Source: Streptomyces sp. B1I3 (GTDB lineage: Bacteria; Actinomycetota; Actinomycetes; Streptomycetales; Streptomycetaceae). Taken from it: 64,000 nt of DNA. Of the stretch, positions 8,282 to 17,004 are shown in pieces (positions within the stretch are counted from its first letter, which is position 1; each line of letters begins with the position of its first letter). The position numbers and the translations under genes are program-made. The stretch covers positions 5,850,501 through 5,914,500 of the forward strand of contig NZ_JAUSYD010000001.1 of NCBI RefSeq assembly GCF_030816615.1, in the 5' to 3' direction. The notes below the pieces were generated by a model that saw only the letters and a program-made list of their open reading frames with translations, did no database searches and was not told the DNA's origin.

Positions 8282-9091
8282 ATGCGAGGCACCGGACCGG
8301 ACAGGCGGAAGAAGACCGCGACCAGCAGGACGCGTGTGCACGTGGTCAGCGACGTGCACGGCAACACCCGGGCGCTGGCCCGGGCCGGGGACGGCGCGGA
8401 CGCCCTGATCTGCCTGGGCGACCTGGTGCTCTTCCTCGACTACGCCGACCACTCGCGCGGCATCTTCCCCGACCTCTTCGGCGTCGAGAACGCGGACCGC
8501 ATCGTGGCCCTGCGCACCGCCCGGCGCTTCGAGGAGGCGCGGGCCTTCGGCCGGGACCTGTGGGCGGGCAGGGACCGCAACGCGGCGATCCTCGAAGGCG
8601 TCCGCAAGCAGTACGCCGAAATGTTCGCCGTCCTGCCCACTCCGACGTACGCGACCTACGGCAACGTCGACGTGCCCGCCCTCTGGCCCGAGTACGCCGG
8701 ACCAGGCACCACCGTGCTCGACGGGGAGCGCGTCGAGATCGGCGGCCGTGTCTTCGGGTTCGTCGGCGGCGGTCTCAGGACCCCGATGAACACCCCGTAC
8801 GAGATCGGCGACGAGGAGTACGCCGCCAAGGTCGAGGCGCTCGGCCCCGTGGACGTCCTGTGCTCCCACATCCCTCCGGAGGTCCCGGAGCTGACCTACG
8901 ACACGGTGGCCCGCCGCTTCGAGCGGGGCAGCCGCGCGCTGCTGGACGCCATCCACCGCACCCGGCCCCGGTACGCGCTTTTCGGCCATGTCCACCAGCC
9001 GCTGGCCCGGCGGATGCGGATCGGCGTCACCGAGTGCGTGAACGTCGGCCACTTCGCCTCGACCGGGCGGCCCTGGGCCCTGGAATGGTGA
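8282..9091 (+). CDS. Calcineurin-like metallophosphoesterase
   Basis: A 269-residue protein with the binuclear metal motifs of the calcineurin-like superfamily: VSDVHGN (DxH), CLGDLV (GDxxD-like), TYGNVD (GNxD), CSHIP (H) and FGHVHQP (GHxH). Substrate unknown; relatives hydrolyse phosphomonoesters or cyclic nucleotides. The frame is open further upstream, but those 43 extra codons look non-coding. The ATG following AGGGTGA is chosen; a GTG a few codons earlier is an alternative. The 280 bases between this and the acyl-CoA ligase hold both divergent promoters, and I see no other gene there. Confidence 0.85.
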   Translation: MRGTGPDRRKKTATSRTRVHVVSDVHGNTRALARAGDGADALICLGDLVLFLDYADHSRGIFPDLFGVENADRIVALRTARRFEEARAFGRDLWAGRDRNAAILEGVRKQYAEMFAVLPTPTYATYGNVDVPALWPEYAGPGTTVLDGERVEIGGRVFGFVGGGLRTPMNTPYEIGDEEYAAKVEALGPVDVLCSHIPPEVPELTYDTVARRFERGSRALLDAIHRTRPRYALFGHVHQPLARRMRIGVTECVNVGHFASTGRPWALEW

Positions 9092-9211
9092 TCGGCTCCG
9101 CTTCCGGCCACGCGCCGGGGCATGGCCTGAGCGCCGCCGGGCACGCGATAGCCTGCACACGGCAGGCCTCTGCCGAACGCGACCGGTACACCGCACTGGA
9201 GGGCCACGGCG

Positions 9212-9658
9212 ATGGCTGAACACACCAGCTCGAGCATCACGATCGAGGCGGCACCGGCCGACGTCATGGGAGTGATCGCCGACTTCGCCCGCTACCCGGA
9301 GTGGACCGGCGAGGTGAAGCAGGCCGAGATCCTCGCCACCGACGACCTGGGCCGCGCCGAGCAGGTCCGGCTGGTGCTGGACGCCGGGGCGATCAAGGAC
9401 GACCACGTACTCGCCTACACCTGGAACGGCGAGGACCAGGTCAGCTGGACCCTCGTCAAGTCCCAGATGCTGCGCGCCCTCGACGGCAGTTACGCCCTGG
9501 CGCCCGTCGGCGGCGACCGCACCGAGGTCACCTACCGGCTCGCCGTGGACGTCAAGATCCCGCTCCTCGGCATGATCAAGCGCAAGGCCGAGAAGGTCAT
9601 CATCGACCGCGCCCTTGCCGGACTGAAGAAGCGCGTCGAATCCGTCCAGAAGGCCTGA
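9212..9658 (+). CDS. SRPBCC (START/polyketide cyclase-like) domain protein
   Basis: A 148-residue single-domain protein. It starts with SSITIEAAPADVMGVIADFARYPEWTGEVKQAEI, the N-terminal strand and helix typical of the SRPBCC hydrophobic-cavity fold. It ends with the long C-terminal helix RALAGLKKRVESVQKA. These proteins bind lipids or other small hydrophobic ligands, and some are aromatase/cyclases. There is no polyketide gene nearby, so a lipid-binding role is more likely. GGAGG precedes the ATG. The stop is only four bases from the ArsA-like GTG, so the two are almost certainly cotranscribed. Confidence 0.85.
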   Translation: MAEHTSSSITIEAAPADVMGVIADFARYPEWTGEVKQAEILATDDLGRAEQVRLVLDAGAIKDDHVLAYTWNGEDQVSWTLVKSQMLRALDGSYALAPVGGDRTEVTYRLAVDVKIPLLGMIKRKAEKVIIDRALAGLKKRVESVQKA

Positions 9659-9662
9659 CCGC

Positions 9663-10844
9663 GTGCGCACGGTCCTGGTCACCGGCCCCGGCGGCGCGGG
9701 CCGTACCACCGTCGCGGCAGCGACGGCGCTGGCCTCGGCCCGCGAGGGCCGGCGCACCCTCCTCGTCTCCGCCGACGCCGTCCCCGGCTTTCCGGCGGGC
9801 CCCGGACCGGCCGAGGTCACCGAGCGGCTCGACTTCGCCCGCATCGACTCCGCGGAGCACTTCAGGGACGAACTCCTCGCCCTCCAGGATCGGGCGTCGG
9901 GCGTGCTCGACCTGCTGGGCGCCAACCGGCTGGACGGCGAGGAACTCACCGAGCTGCCCGGCAGCGCCCAGCTCGCCCTCCTGCACACGCTGCGCAGGGC
10001 CGCCGAGGGCGACTGGTCGCAGAGCGGTTACGACACCCTGGTCGTCGACCTCCCCCCGCTGACCGAGGCCCTGGCCCTCCTCGCCCTGCCCGGGCAGCTG
10101 CGCCGCTACCTGCGCCGCCTCCTGCCCCGGGAACGCCAGGCGGCCCGCGCACTGCGGCCGCTGCTCGCGCAGTTCGCCGGCGTACCCATGCCCGCCCAGT
10201 GGCTGTACGAGGCCGCCACCCGCAAGGATGCCGAGCTGGCAGCGGTCGAGTCCCTGCTCGGCGACGCCGCTACGACCGTGCGGCTGGTCGCCGAACCGGG
10301 GCCCGCCGCCGACGACGCCCTGCGCGCCGCCCGCACGGGACTGGCCCTGCACGGGCTCCGCGTCGACGCGGTCGTGGCCAACCGGGTGCTGCCCCGGCAC
10401 TCGCCCGACCCCTGGTTCGCCGGCCTCGCGGCCCAGCAGGAGAAGTGCCTGGGCCGCTGGCACCAGGAGTGGGCACCCGGCACACCCGTGCACGAAGCCG
10501 GCCACCTCGGCCGCGACCCGCGGACCCCCGGCGAACTCGCCCTCGCGGGCGCCGTCCCGGCACCGGACCACCGGGAGCCGGGACACGCCGACGGCCCCTG
10601 GTGGACCGAGGACAGCGGTGACGGCGTCCTCGTCTGGTGCCTGCCGCTGCCCGGAGCCGTCAAGGAGGAGCTCCGGCTCGTCCGGCGCGGTCAGGAACTG
10701 CTCATCGGGGCGGGCCCGTTCCACCGGATCGTCCGCCTGGAGTCCGCGCTGCGCCGTTGCACGGTCTCCGGCGCCGCCCTGGCCGAGGGCGTCCTGCGTG
10801 TCCGGTTCACGCCTGACCCGGCGCTCTGGCCGCGGACACGATGA
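9663..10844 (+). CDS. ArsA/Get3-like ATPase-fold protein with degenerate P-loop
   Basis: A 393-residue protein of the ArsA/Get3 (deviant Walker A) P-loop family. It has an N-terminal P-loop region, YDTLVVDLPPL as the switch/Walker B region, VVANRVLP as the A-loop-like segment, and a C-terminal WCLPLPGAVKEELRLVRRGQELLI that resembles the small alpha-crystallin-like domain of actinobacterial ArsA proteins. The expected GKGGVGKTT is replaced by GPGGAGRTT, so both lysines (signature Lys and P-loop Lys) are missing. It may bind nucleotide weakly or have lost hydrolysis. No arsenic genes are nearby. It is coupled to the SRPBCC gene. The GTG start lies immediately before the first beta strand. Confidence 0.8.
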   Translation: MRTVLVTGPGGAGRTTVAAATALASAREGRRTLLVSADAVPGFPAGPGPAEVTERLDFARIDSAEHFRDELLALQDRASGVLDLLGANRLDGEELTELPGSAQLALLHTLRRAAEGDWSQSGYDTLVVDLPPLTEALALLALPGQLRRYLRRLLPRERQAARALRPLLAQFAGVPMPAQWLYEAATRKDAELAAVESLLGDAATTVRLVAEPGPAADDALRAARTGLALHGLRVDAVVANRVLPRHSPDPWFAGLAAQQEKCLGRWHQEWAPGTPVHEAGHLGRDPRTPGELALAGAVPAPDHREPGHADGPWWTEDSGDGVLVWCLPLPGAVKEELRLVRRGQELLIGAGPFHRIVRLESALRRCTVSGAALAEGVLRVRFTPDPALWPRTR

Positions 10845-10923
10845 ACGGCGTACCACCGTTCGGGTAACGTCGGTGGTACGAGGCCCGCACGGCCACGCAG
10901 CAACCGCGTCGCAGGAGTACGCC

Positions 10924-11403
10924 ATGAGTGAAGCCACCGATCGTCCCGCCGACGACGACGCGTGGGCGGAGGCCTGCGCCGAGGACCTGGACGCGGAGAA
11001 GGCCCGCCGGCGGGCCCGGTACGGACCGCAGCAGGGGTCGGCCGCCGACGAACTGCGCAAACTGATCGACGCGGTGGCCGACAAGGTCTCCTCGTTCCAG
11101 TCACCGCTGCTCGGCATGGCCGCCCAGGGCACCGTCCAGCAGGTGATCCGCCAGGCCAGGTCCGCGGTCGAGCCCGTCATCGAGCGCAATCCGGAGCTCT
11201 TCGACCACCTCGCCGCCGCGGGGAACGAACTCCTGGCCGCCTACCGCTCCGCCGTCGAGGGGCAGGAAGGCCGCTGGACGAAGGGCACCGAGGGTGCCGG
11301 AGGCACCACGGCCACCCCCGGCCCGGCGAAGAAGGCCGCGGAGGACCCCTCGGACCCGCGTGACGAAGGCCCCGGCGGCAGCGAGCACATCGACCTGGAC
11401 TGA
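10924..11403 (+). CDS. Small acidic protein preceding glucokinase (SCO2127-like)
   Basis: A 159-residue soluble protein with no signal or membrane segment. Residues 1-40 are highly acidic. The middle (about 40-115) is predicted helical, with FQSPLLGMAAQGTVQQVIRQARSAVEPVIERNPELFDHL. The tail is Gly/Pro/Glu-rich and disordered, ending SEHIDLD. In position and character it matches S. coelicolor SCO2127, reported to affect glkA expression and carbon catabolite repression; this is recalled, not searched. It lies 74 bases before glkA on the same strand. Biochemical function is unknown. The ATG follows a GGAG a few bases upstream. Confidence 0.8.
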   Translation: MSEATDRPADDDAWAEACAEDLDAEKARRRARYGPQQGSAADELRKLIDAVADKVSSFQSPLLGMAAQGTVQQVIRQARSAVEPVIERNPELFDHLAAAGNELLAAYRSAVEGQEGRWTKGTEGAGGTTATPGPAKKAAEDPSDPRDEGPGGSEHIDLD

Positions 11404-11477
11404 CCGGTCAGGGAAGTACCCGCCCCCGGCTCGGGTACGGTTGGCCCTAGCGGGGCTCGACCGAAACTGAGGGATTC

Positions 11478-12419
11478 ATGGGACTCACCATCGGCGTCGA
11501 TATCGGCGGCACGAAGATCGCGGCTGGAGTGGTCGACGAAGAGGGCCGGATCCTCTCGACGTTCAAGGTACCGACTCCGCCGACGGCCGAGGGCATCGTC
11601 GACGCGATCTGCGCGGCCGTGGCCGGGGCGAGCGAGGGTCACGACGTCGAGGCCGTCGGCATCGGTGCGGCCGGATACGTCGACGACAAGCGTGCCACCG
11701 TGCTGTTCGCCCCGAACATCAACTGGCGCCACGAACCGCTCAAGGACAAGGTCGAACAGCGTGTCGGCCTGCCGGTCGTCGTCGAGAACGACGCCAACGC
11801 GGCGGCCTGGGGCGAGTACCGCTTCGGTGCCGGCAAGGGCCACGACGACGTCATCTGCATCACGCTCGGCACCGGCCTGGGCGGCGGCATCATCATGGGC
11901 AACAAGCTGCGACGCGGACGCTTCGGCGTCGCAGCCGAATTCGGGCACATCCGGGTCGTCCCGGACGGGCTGCTCTGCGGCTGCGGCAGCCAGGGCTGCT
12001 GGGAGCAGTACGCGTCCGGGCGCGCGCTCGTCCGGTACGCCAAGCAGCGTGCCAACGCCACTCCGGAGAACGCCCCGATCCTGCTGGCGCTCGGTGACGG
12101 CACCGTGGACGGCATCGAGGGCAAGCACATCAGCGAGGCCGCCCGGCGGGGCTGCCCGGTGGCCGTCGACTCCTTCCGTGAGCTGGCCCGCTGGGCCGGG
12201 GCCGGCCTCGCCGACCTCGCCTCGCTCTTCGACCCGTCGGCGTTCATCGTCGGAGGTGGCGTCTCGGACGAGGGCGAGCTGGTCCTCGACCCGATCCGCA
12301 AGTCGTTCCGGCGCTGGCTGATCGGCGGCGAGTGGCGCCCGCACGCGCAGGTCCTCGCGGCCCAACTGGGCGGCAAGGCCGGTCTCGTCGGCGCGGCCGA
12401 CCTGGCCCGCCAGGGCTGA
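11478..12419 (+). CDS. glkA: Glucokinase, ROK family
   Basis: A 313-residue ROK-family sugar kinase that phosphorylates glucose with ATP in the cytosol. In Streptomyces it is also the central player in glucose repression. Visible are the ATP-binding GVDIGGTKIAAGVVD, the catalytic region VENDANAAAWGEY (Asp of the ENDAN motif), LGTGLGGGIIM, and the zinc-binding block EFGHIRVVPDG...CGCGSQGCWEQYASG with His and three Cys. Length and motifs are fully canonical. The ATG follows a GAGGGA. The preceding small gene is in the same orientation and possibly the same transcript. A short hairpin follows. Confidence 0.96.
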   Translation: MGLTIGVDIGGTKIAAGVVDEEGRILSTFKVPTPPTAEGIVDAICAAVAGASEGHDVEAVGIGAAGYVDDKRATVLFAPNINWRHEPLKDKVEQRVGLPVVVENDANAAAWGEYRFGAGKGHDDVICITLGTGLGGGIIMGNKLRRGRFGVAAEFGHIRVVPDGLLCGCGSQGCWEQYASGRALVRYAKQRANATPENAPILLALGDGTVDGIEGKHISEAARRGCPVAVDSFRELARWAGAGLADLASLFDPSAFIVGGGVSDEGELVLDPIRKSFRRWLIGGEWRPHAQVLAAQLGGKAGLVGAADLARQG

Positions 12420-12440
12420 CACCGCCCGCAGTACGTCCGA

Positions 12441-12472
12441 CGCCCGTCGCGCCCTCCGGGGAGCGGCGGGCG
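12441..12472 (+). terminator. Weak hairpin after glkA
   Basis: Arms CGCCCGTCGC and GCGGCGGGCG, with one mismatch and a 12-base loop, lie about 20 bases after the glkA stop. It is a plausible terminator but not strong. Confidence 0.4.
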
Positions 12473-12492
12473 TCCGCCGTATCGTGCGTCCC

Positions 12493-13254
12493 ATGGTCAC
12501 GACGCCGATGTCCCTGCCCGACTCCCGTACCGAGCCGGACGGTTCGGCCGTCATCCGGGTGCTCAGCTACAACGTCCGCTCCCTGCGCGACGACACGGAG
12601 GCGCTGGCCCGTGTCATCCGCGCCTGCGCACCCGACCTGGTGTGCGTCCAGGAGGCCCCGCGCTTCTTCCGCTGGCGCAAGGCGGCGGCCCGGCTCGCCG
12701 CCATGACCGACCTGGTGATCCTCAGCGGCGGCGCCACGGCCGCCGGGCCGCTGCTGCTCTGCTCGCTGCGCGCCACGGTGGAGCGCACCGAGGACGTCCT
12801 GCTGCCGCTCACCCCGGGTCTGCACCGCAGGGGGCTGGCCACCGCCGTCGTCCGGATCGCCGGGGCCCGGCTCGGGGTGCTGAGCTGTCATCTGAGCCTG
12901 CAGGGCGAGGAACGGATGGCCCAGGCCGGGATGCTGCTGGACAGTCTCGACGCGATGGGCGTCCCGCACGCCGTCGCGGCCGGCGACCTCAACGACGTAC
13001 CGGAGGGACGGGCGTTCCGGCGGCTGGCCGGACGGCTCCAGGACTGCTGGGCCGTACGCCCGTGGGGTGGCGAGCACACCTTCCCGCCCGGCGCCCCACG
13101 TAAGCGCATCGACGCGGTCTTCGCGACGGGCGGTATCGAGGTGCTCGGCTGCGGGGTCCCGGCGGGCCTGCCCGGCATCACCGACGCGGACCTGCGCGCG
13201 GCCACCGACCACCTGCCCGTGCTGGCCGTTCTCCGGGTGCCCGCCGGGAGGTGA
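12493..13254 (+). CDS. Endonuclease/exonuclease/phosphatase (EEP) family hydrolase
   Basis: A protein of about 253 residues with the DNase I-like fold motifs: VLSYNVRSLRDD (Asn), VCVQEAPRF (metal-binding Glu), GVLSCHLSLQG (His), AAGDLNDVPEG (DxN), RIDAVFA and TDHLPVLAVL (DH pair). No signal peptide, so it is cytosolic. The family includes phosphatases and nucleases; the substrate is unknown. The start is uncertain: GTG at 12484, ATG at 12493 (chosen) and ATG at 12508 are all in frame. Confidence 0.85.
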   Translation: MVTTPMSLPDSRTEPDGSAVIRVLSYNVRSLRDDTEALARVIRACAPDLVCVQEAPRFFRWRKAAARLAAMTDLVILSGGATAAGPLLLCSLRATVERTEDVLLPLTPGLHRRGLATAVVRIAGARLGVLSCHLSLQGEERMAQAGMLLDSLDAMGVPHAVAAGDLNDVPEGRAFRRLAGRLQDCWAVRPWGGEHTFPPGAPRKRIDAVFATGGIEVLGCGVPAGLPGITDADLRAATDHLPVLAVLRVPAGR

Positions 13255-13318
13255 CGAGCCCGGGCCCGGGGATGTACCGACGGGCCCCCGGCGCACGCGC
13301 CACCGGGCGGCGCACCCG

Positions 13319-14008
13319 TCAGACCACCGCGCCGCGCCCCGGGTCGTCGCTCTCCTCGTCGTCGTCGGGCATGCGGGCCACCAGGGTGGCGAAACCGCCG
13401 AGGAAGCCACCGATGCAGAGCGTGGTGAGCCACCAGGTCATGTCCCACTGCAGCAGCACCGCGACGAGCATCAGCACCGGGCCGCCGACGACCGCGAGCC
13501 AGGCGAACTTCGCCGTCACGTCGGCCTCCGGAAGCGGCGGCGGCTCCGGAGGGACGAAATGCCCCTCCCCGCCGTCGTCCGGACGGCCGGCCTCGCCGCC
13601 GTCCGGATGGCCGGCCTCGCCGTCGCCCGGCTCCGCCACCTCGTAGTCGCGTGGCCCAGCGACCCCGGGAGCGAAGACGACGGAACTGCCGAGCGCCTGC
13701 TTCTCCGGCGGGCCGGGTGCCTTCTTGCCCGTCCCCTTGTCCGCGTCGTCGCCCGCGCCCGGCTCCGGACCCGGCAGGGTGTTGAGCTGGTCGTCCTCCA
13801 GCAGGACCAGGTCCTCGATCGACTTGAAGGGCTTGGCGCCCGGCGGGTCCGGCGGCTCCTCGCCGTATCCGGCGACGATCGCCTCCCACGCCGCGGCCTC
13901 GTCGAGCGGCCGGGCCTCCTCCGGACCGCCGGGGACGCCGGCGCCCTCCGTGGGGCGCGGTTCGCGCTCCTCGTCACTGCCCGCGCGCTCCGCGTCGTGC
14001 TCAGCCAC
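13319..14008 (-). CDS. Membrane protein with long acidic Pro/Gly-rich cytoplasmic N terminus
   Basis: A 229-residue protein. The first 160 residues are low-complexity and rich in Glu, Gly, Pro and Asp. They include a short conserved-looking segment, LDEAAAWEAIVAGYGEEPPDPPGAKPFKSIEDL. Two transmembrane helices follow (FAWLAVVGGPVLMLVAVLLQW and WWLTTLCIGGFLGGFATLVARM), then an acidic tail. I do not recognise a function; similar small two-helix proteins are common in Streptomyces. The GTG start overlaps the stop of the upstream esterase gene by eight bases, so translation is coupled and the pair is an operon. Confidence 0.75.
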   Translation of the reverse strand: MAEHDAERAGSDEEREPRPTEGAGVPGGPEEARPLDEAAAWEAIVAGYGEEPPDPPGAKPFKSIEDLVLLEDDQLNTLPGPEPGAGDDADKGTGKKAPGPPEKQALGSSVVFAPGVAGPRDYEVAEPGDGEAGHPDGGEAGRPDDGGEGHFVPPEPPPLPEADVTAKFAWLAVVGGPVLMLVAVLLQWDMTWWLTTLCIGGFLGGFATLVARMPDDDEESDDPGRGAVV

Positions 14009-14780
14009 CGGACGTGCTCCCCTTCTTGCCGACGCTGGGTGCGAGGCGTTCGACGAACCGATAGCTCTCGTCGAAGATGCGCTCCGCGTCATGGTCCAAC
14101 GTCGCGACGTGGTAGCTCTGTTCCAGCAGGATCTCCTCGACGTCCCTGGACGACACCCGGCTGAGGACGCGGGCCGAGTCGGCCGGCGGCACCACGTGGT
14201 CCTGCGGGCTGTGCAGCAGCACGATCGGCTGGGTGACCTGCGGCAGCTCGGCGTCGACCAGCCGGAAGAAATTGCGCACCGAGTGCGCGGCGTGCAGCGG
14301 CACCCGGTCGTAACCGATCTCCTCGGAGCCTTCGAGCGCGATGTCGCTCGCCAGACCCTTCGTCGTCCGCACCAGGTGCCGGGCGACGGGCAGGACGTAG
14401 GCCGACAGGCCGTGCACCTTGTTCGCCGGGTTCACCAGGACGAGGCCCGAGATCACGTCCCCGTGCTTGGCGGCCAGGCGCAGCGCGAGGGCGCCGCCCA
14501 TCGAGAGGCCGAAGACGAAGACCTGCCTGCACGTGTCCCGCAGCAAGCGCAGTTCCCGGTCCACCTCCGCGTACCAGTCCTGCCAGCCGGTGACGGCCAT
14601 GTCCTCCCAGCGGGTGCCGTGTCCGGGCAGCAGCGGGAGGGACACGGTCAGCCCGCGCCCGGCCAGATGGTCCGCCCAGGGGCGCATCGACTGCGGTGAA
14701 CCCGTGAATCCGTGACAGAGGAGGACGCCGACCTCTCCGCCCTCGTGGCGGAACGGCTCGGCTCCAGGGAGGACCGGCAC
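14001..14780 (-). CDS. Alpha/beta hydrolase, Est30-like carboxylesterase
   Basis: A 259-residue cytosolic alpha/beta hydrolase. The oxyanion-hole motif is LLCHGFTG, the nucleophile is Ser93 in GLSMGG, the acid is Asp194 in SPQDHVVP and the base is His224 in SYHVATLDHD. This spacing and the PLLPGHG segment match the Est30/YvaK monoglyceride-carboxylesterase group. It probably acts on short or medium acyl esters. It starts at GTG with AGGAG seven bases upstream, and overlaps the following membrane-protein gene. Confidence 0.88.
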   Translation of the reverse strand: MPVLPGAEPFRHEGGEVGVLLCHGFTGSPQSMRPWADHLAGRGLTVSLPLLPGHGTRWEDMAVTGWQDWYAEVDRELRLLRDTCRQVFVFGLSMGGALALRLAAKHGDVISGLVLVNPANKVHGLSAYVLPVARHLVRTTKGLASDIALEGSEEIGYDRVPLHAAHSVRNFFRLVDAELPQVTQPIVLLHSPQDHVVPPADSARVLSRVSSRDVEEILLEQSYHVATLDHDAERIFDESYRFVERLAPSVGKKGSTSGG

Positions 14781-14982
14781 CGGGGTCTCCTGTTCATGAG
14801 CGGGCGGGGCGTGCGGGGGAGTGCGTAAGGATTACTTCACCGTACGCGACCGGACCGACACCGACCAGGGCCGTCACCGCACGGGCGGGCGCCGCCCGCG
14901 GGGGCCGGGCCCGGTGCCGGGCGGGAGTGGTCGCGGGGACACGGGTTAAGGTCTGTCGGACGGCACACAGGAGGCACCCGAG

Positions 14983-15702
14983 TTGATCTACGGCGCGATG
15001 AAGTTCTCCATCGGCGGGTCTCTGAAACTCGCTTTCAGGCCGTGGGTGGAGGGCCTGGAGAACATTCCCGTACGGGGGCCGGCGATCCTCGCGAGCAACC
15101 ATCTGTCGTTCTCCGACTCCTTCTTCCTGCCCGCTGTCCTCGACCGGAGGGTGACCTTCATCGCCAAGGCCGAGTACTTCACCGCGCCCGGGGTGAAGGG
15201 AAAGCTGACCGCGGCCTTCTTCAAGGGCGCCGGACAGCTCCCGGTGGACCGCTCCGGCGGCCGCGGCGCCGGGGAGGCGGCGATCAGGGCGGGCATCCAG
15301 GTCATCGAGAGCGGGGGCCTCTTCGGCATCTATCCGGAGGGCACCCGGTCGCCCGACGGCCGGCTCTACCGGGGCAAGCCCGGTGGCCTCGCCCGGGTGG
15401 CCCTGGCCACCGGCGCCCCCGTCATCCCCGTGGCGATGATCGACACGGAGAAGATCCAGCCGCCCGGCCAGGTCGTGCCCCGGCTCATGCGCCCCGGAAT
15501 CAGGATCGGCAAGCCGCTGGACTTCAGCCGGTACCAGGGCATGGACGGGGACCGTTTCGTCCTGCGCTCGGTGACCGACGAGGTCATGTACGAGATCATG
15601 AAGCTCTCCGGCCAGGAGTACGTGGACATCTACGCGACCGCGGCGAAGCGGCAGATCGCCGAAGAGGCCAGGAACAAGCAGCCGCGACGGCCCGGCGCCT
15701 GA
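14983..15702 (+). CDS. 1-acyl-sn-glycerol-3-phosphate acyltransferase (PlsC family)
   Basis: A 239-residue acyltransferase expected to acylate lysophosphatidic acid at the membrane. The family's four blocks are visible: ASNHLSFSDSFF (His40 and Asp45, catalytic HX4D), PVDRSGG, GIYPEGTRSPDG (EGTR, phosphate binding) and VPVAMIDT-type PVIPVAMID. There is no strong membrane helix beyond the N terminus. Start is TTG with GGAGG seven to eight bases upstream. Streptomyces carry several PlsC paralogues, so its specific substrate is not certain. It is followed by the two-component system 67 bases later. Confidence 0.9.
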   Translation: MIYGAMKFSIGGSLKLAFRPWVEGLENIPVRGPAILASNHLSFSDSFFLPAVLDRRVTFIAKAEYFTAPGVKGKLTAAFFKGAGQLPVDRSGGRGAGEAAIRAGIQVIESGGLFGIYPEGTRSPDGRLYRGKPGGLARVALATGAPVIPVAMIDTEKIQPPGQVVPRLMRPGIRIGKPLDFSRYQGMDGDRFVLRSVTDEVMYEIMKLSGQEYVDIYATAAKRQIAEEARNKQPRRPGA

Positions 15703-15768
15703 CGGCGTCGCTCACCGTCCGGGGCCGGTCCGCGCGGCCCGGGCAGGACAGGGAACGGGGGAGGGGAC

Positions 15769-17004
15769 ATGGCCAGGCGTGAGCGGGTCGTACGGATGTC
15801 GGTCGAGCAGCCGCTGTGGCGCGCCCTGACGGCGTACCGCGTGCTGACCCTGGTCTACGCGGTGCTGCTCGCGTTCTTCGGGCGGGGGGATTACGAACGG
15901 CTCCCGGTGGCCGTCGCCTTCCTGACCGTCATGGGCCTCTGGACCCTGCTCACGCTCCCCAGGGTGGCGGGCGCTGCCGCGTGCACCAGGTGGTTCCTCG
16001 GCGCCGACCTCACCGTCGCCCTGGCCGGCATCCTGCTGACCCCGCTCGCCGACGCCGACGCCCGGCTCGAGGACGGATCGACGCTGCCGTCGATCTGGAC
16101 CGCCGGGGCGGTCCTGGCCTTCGCGCTCAAGGGGGGCTGGCGCTGGGCCGCCTTCGCCTCCACCCTGGTCGCCGCCGCCAACATCGTCGAGCGCGGTGAG
16201 CCCAGCCGGGACACCTTCCACAACGTGCTGCTGGTCTGGGTGGCGTCCATCGCCATCGGTTACGTCGTCGAGGTGGCACGGGCCAGCGAGCGCACCCTGG
16301 CCCGCGCCCTGGAGATCGAAGCCGCCACCCGCGAGCGGGAACGGCTCGCCCGCGACATCCACGACAGCGTGCTGCAGGTCCTCGCGATGGTGCAGCGCCG
16401 GGGGACGGCCCTGGGCGGCGAGGCCGCGGAGCTGGGCCGGATGGCGGGGGAGCAGGAGGTGGCCCTGCGCACCCTGGTCACCAGTGGCCTGGTTCCCACG
16501 AGCCGCGTCTCGGAGGACAGCGCCGATGGCGCGGTGGTCCGTAGCGTGGACGTCGCCACCGACGACGGCGCCGAGCCGGCCGAGCTCGACCTGCGGGCCC
16601 TGCTCGCGCCGTACGCGGGATCGCGGGTCAGCCTGGCGGAACCCGGCGCCCCGGTACTGCTCGCGCCCGGCGCGGCACGCGAGCTGGCCGCCGCGGTGGG
16701 GGCCGCCCTGGACAACGTCGCAGTGCACGCCGGACCCGGCGCACAGGCCTGGATCCTGGTCGAGGACGAGCCGGACGAGGTGATCGTCACGGTCCGGGAC
16801 GACGGACCGGGCATCCGGGAGGGCCGGCTCGACCAGGCGGAGGGAGAGGGCCGGCTAGGAGTCGCCCTGTCGATCCGCGGACGGCTGCGCGACCTGGGTG
16901 GCACGGCAGAGCTGATCTCGGTGCCCGGGCAGGGCACCGAGGTCGAGTTGAAGGTCCCGAAGATTCCGAAGGCCCCACGGGGGAAGGCAGGATCGGCCCG
17001 ATGA
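15769..17004 (+). CDS. macS: Sensor histidine kinase, MacS-like (NarL-type partner)
   Basis: A 411-residue membrane histidine kinase. Residues 20-170 form five to six transmembrane helices with short loops. A coiled linker leads into the HisKA_3 helix, with phospho-acceptor His198 in ERLARDIHDSVLQVL. The C-terminal ATPase domain has VGAALDNVAVHA (N box), VRDDGPGIREG (D/G1) and GRLGVALSIRGR (G2). A PspC-like domain is not evident. Gene order (directly before a NarL-type regulator and pfkA) matches S. coelicolor SCO2121, published as MacS, a regulator of morphogenesis and actinorhodin; the symbol rests on that recollection. The ATG follows GGGGGAGGGG. The gene overlaps macR by an ATGA. Confidence 0.85.
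   Translation: MARRERVVRMSVEQPLWRALTAYRVLTLVYAVLLAFFGRGDYERLPVAVAFLTVMGLWTLLTLPRVAGAAACTRWFLGADLTVALAGILLTPLADADARLEDGSTLPSIWTAGAVLAFALKGGWRWAAFASTLVAAANIVERGEPSRDTFHNVLLVWVASIAIGYVVEVARASERTLARALEIEAATRERERLARDIHDSVLQVLAMVQRRGTALGGEAAELGRMAGEQEVALRTLVTSGLVPTSRVSEDSADGAVVRSVDVATDDGAEPAELDLRALLAPYAGSRVSLAEPGAPVLLAPGAARELAAAVGAALDNVAVHAGPGAQAWILVEDEPDEVIVTVRDDGPGIREGRLDQAEGEGRLGVALSIRGRLRDLGGTAELISVPGQGTEVELKVPKIPKAPRGKAGSAR

Noticed and set aside
9663..10844. Arsenite efflux ATPase (arsA) as the function of the ArsA-like gene
   Set aside because: No arsB, arsC or arsR gene nearby, no Cys metalloid-binding cluster, and both P-loop lysines are absent.
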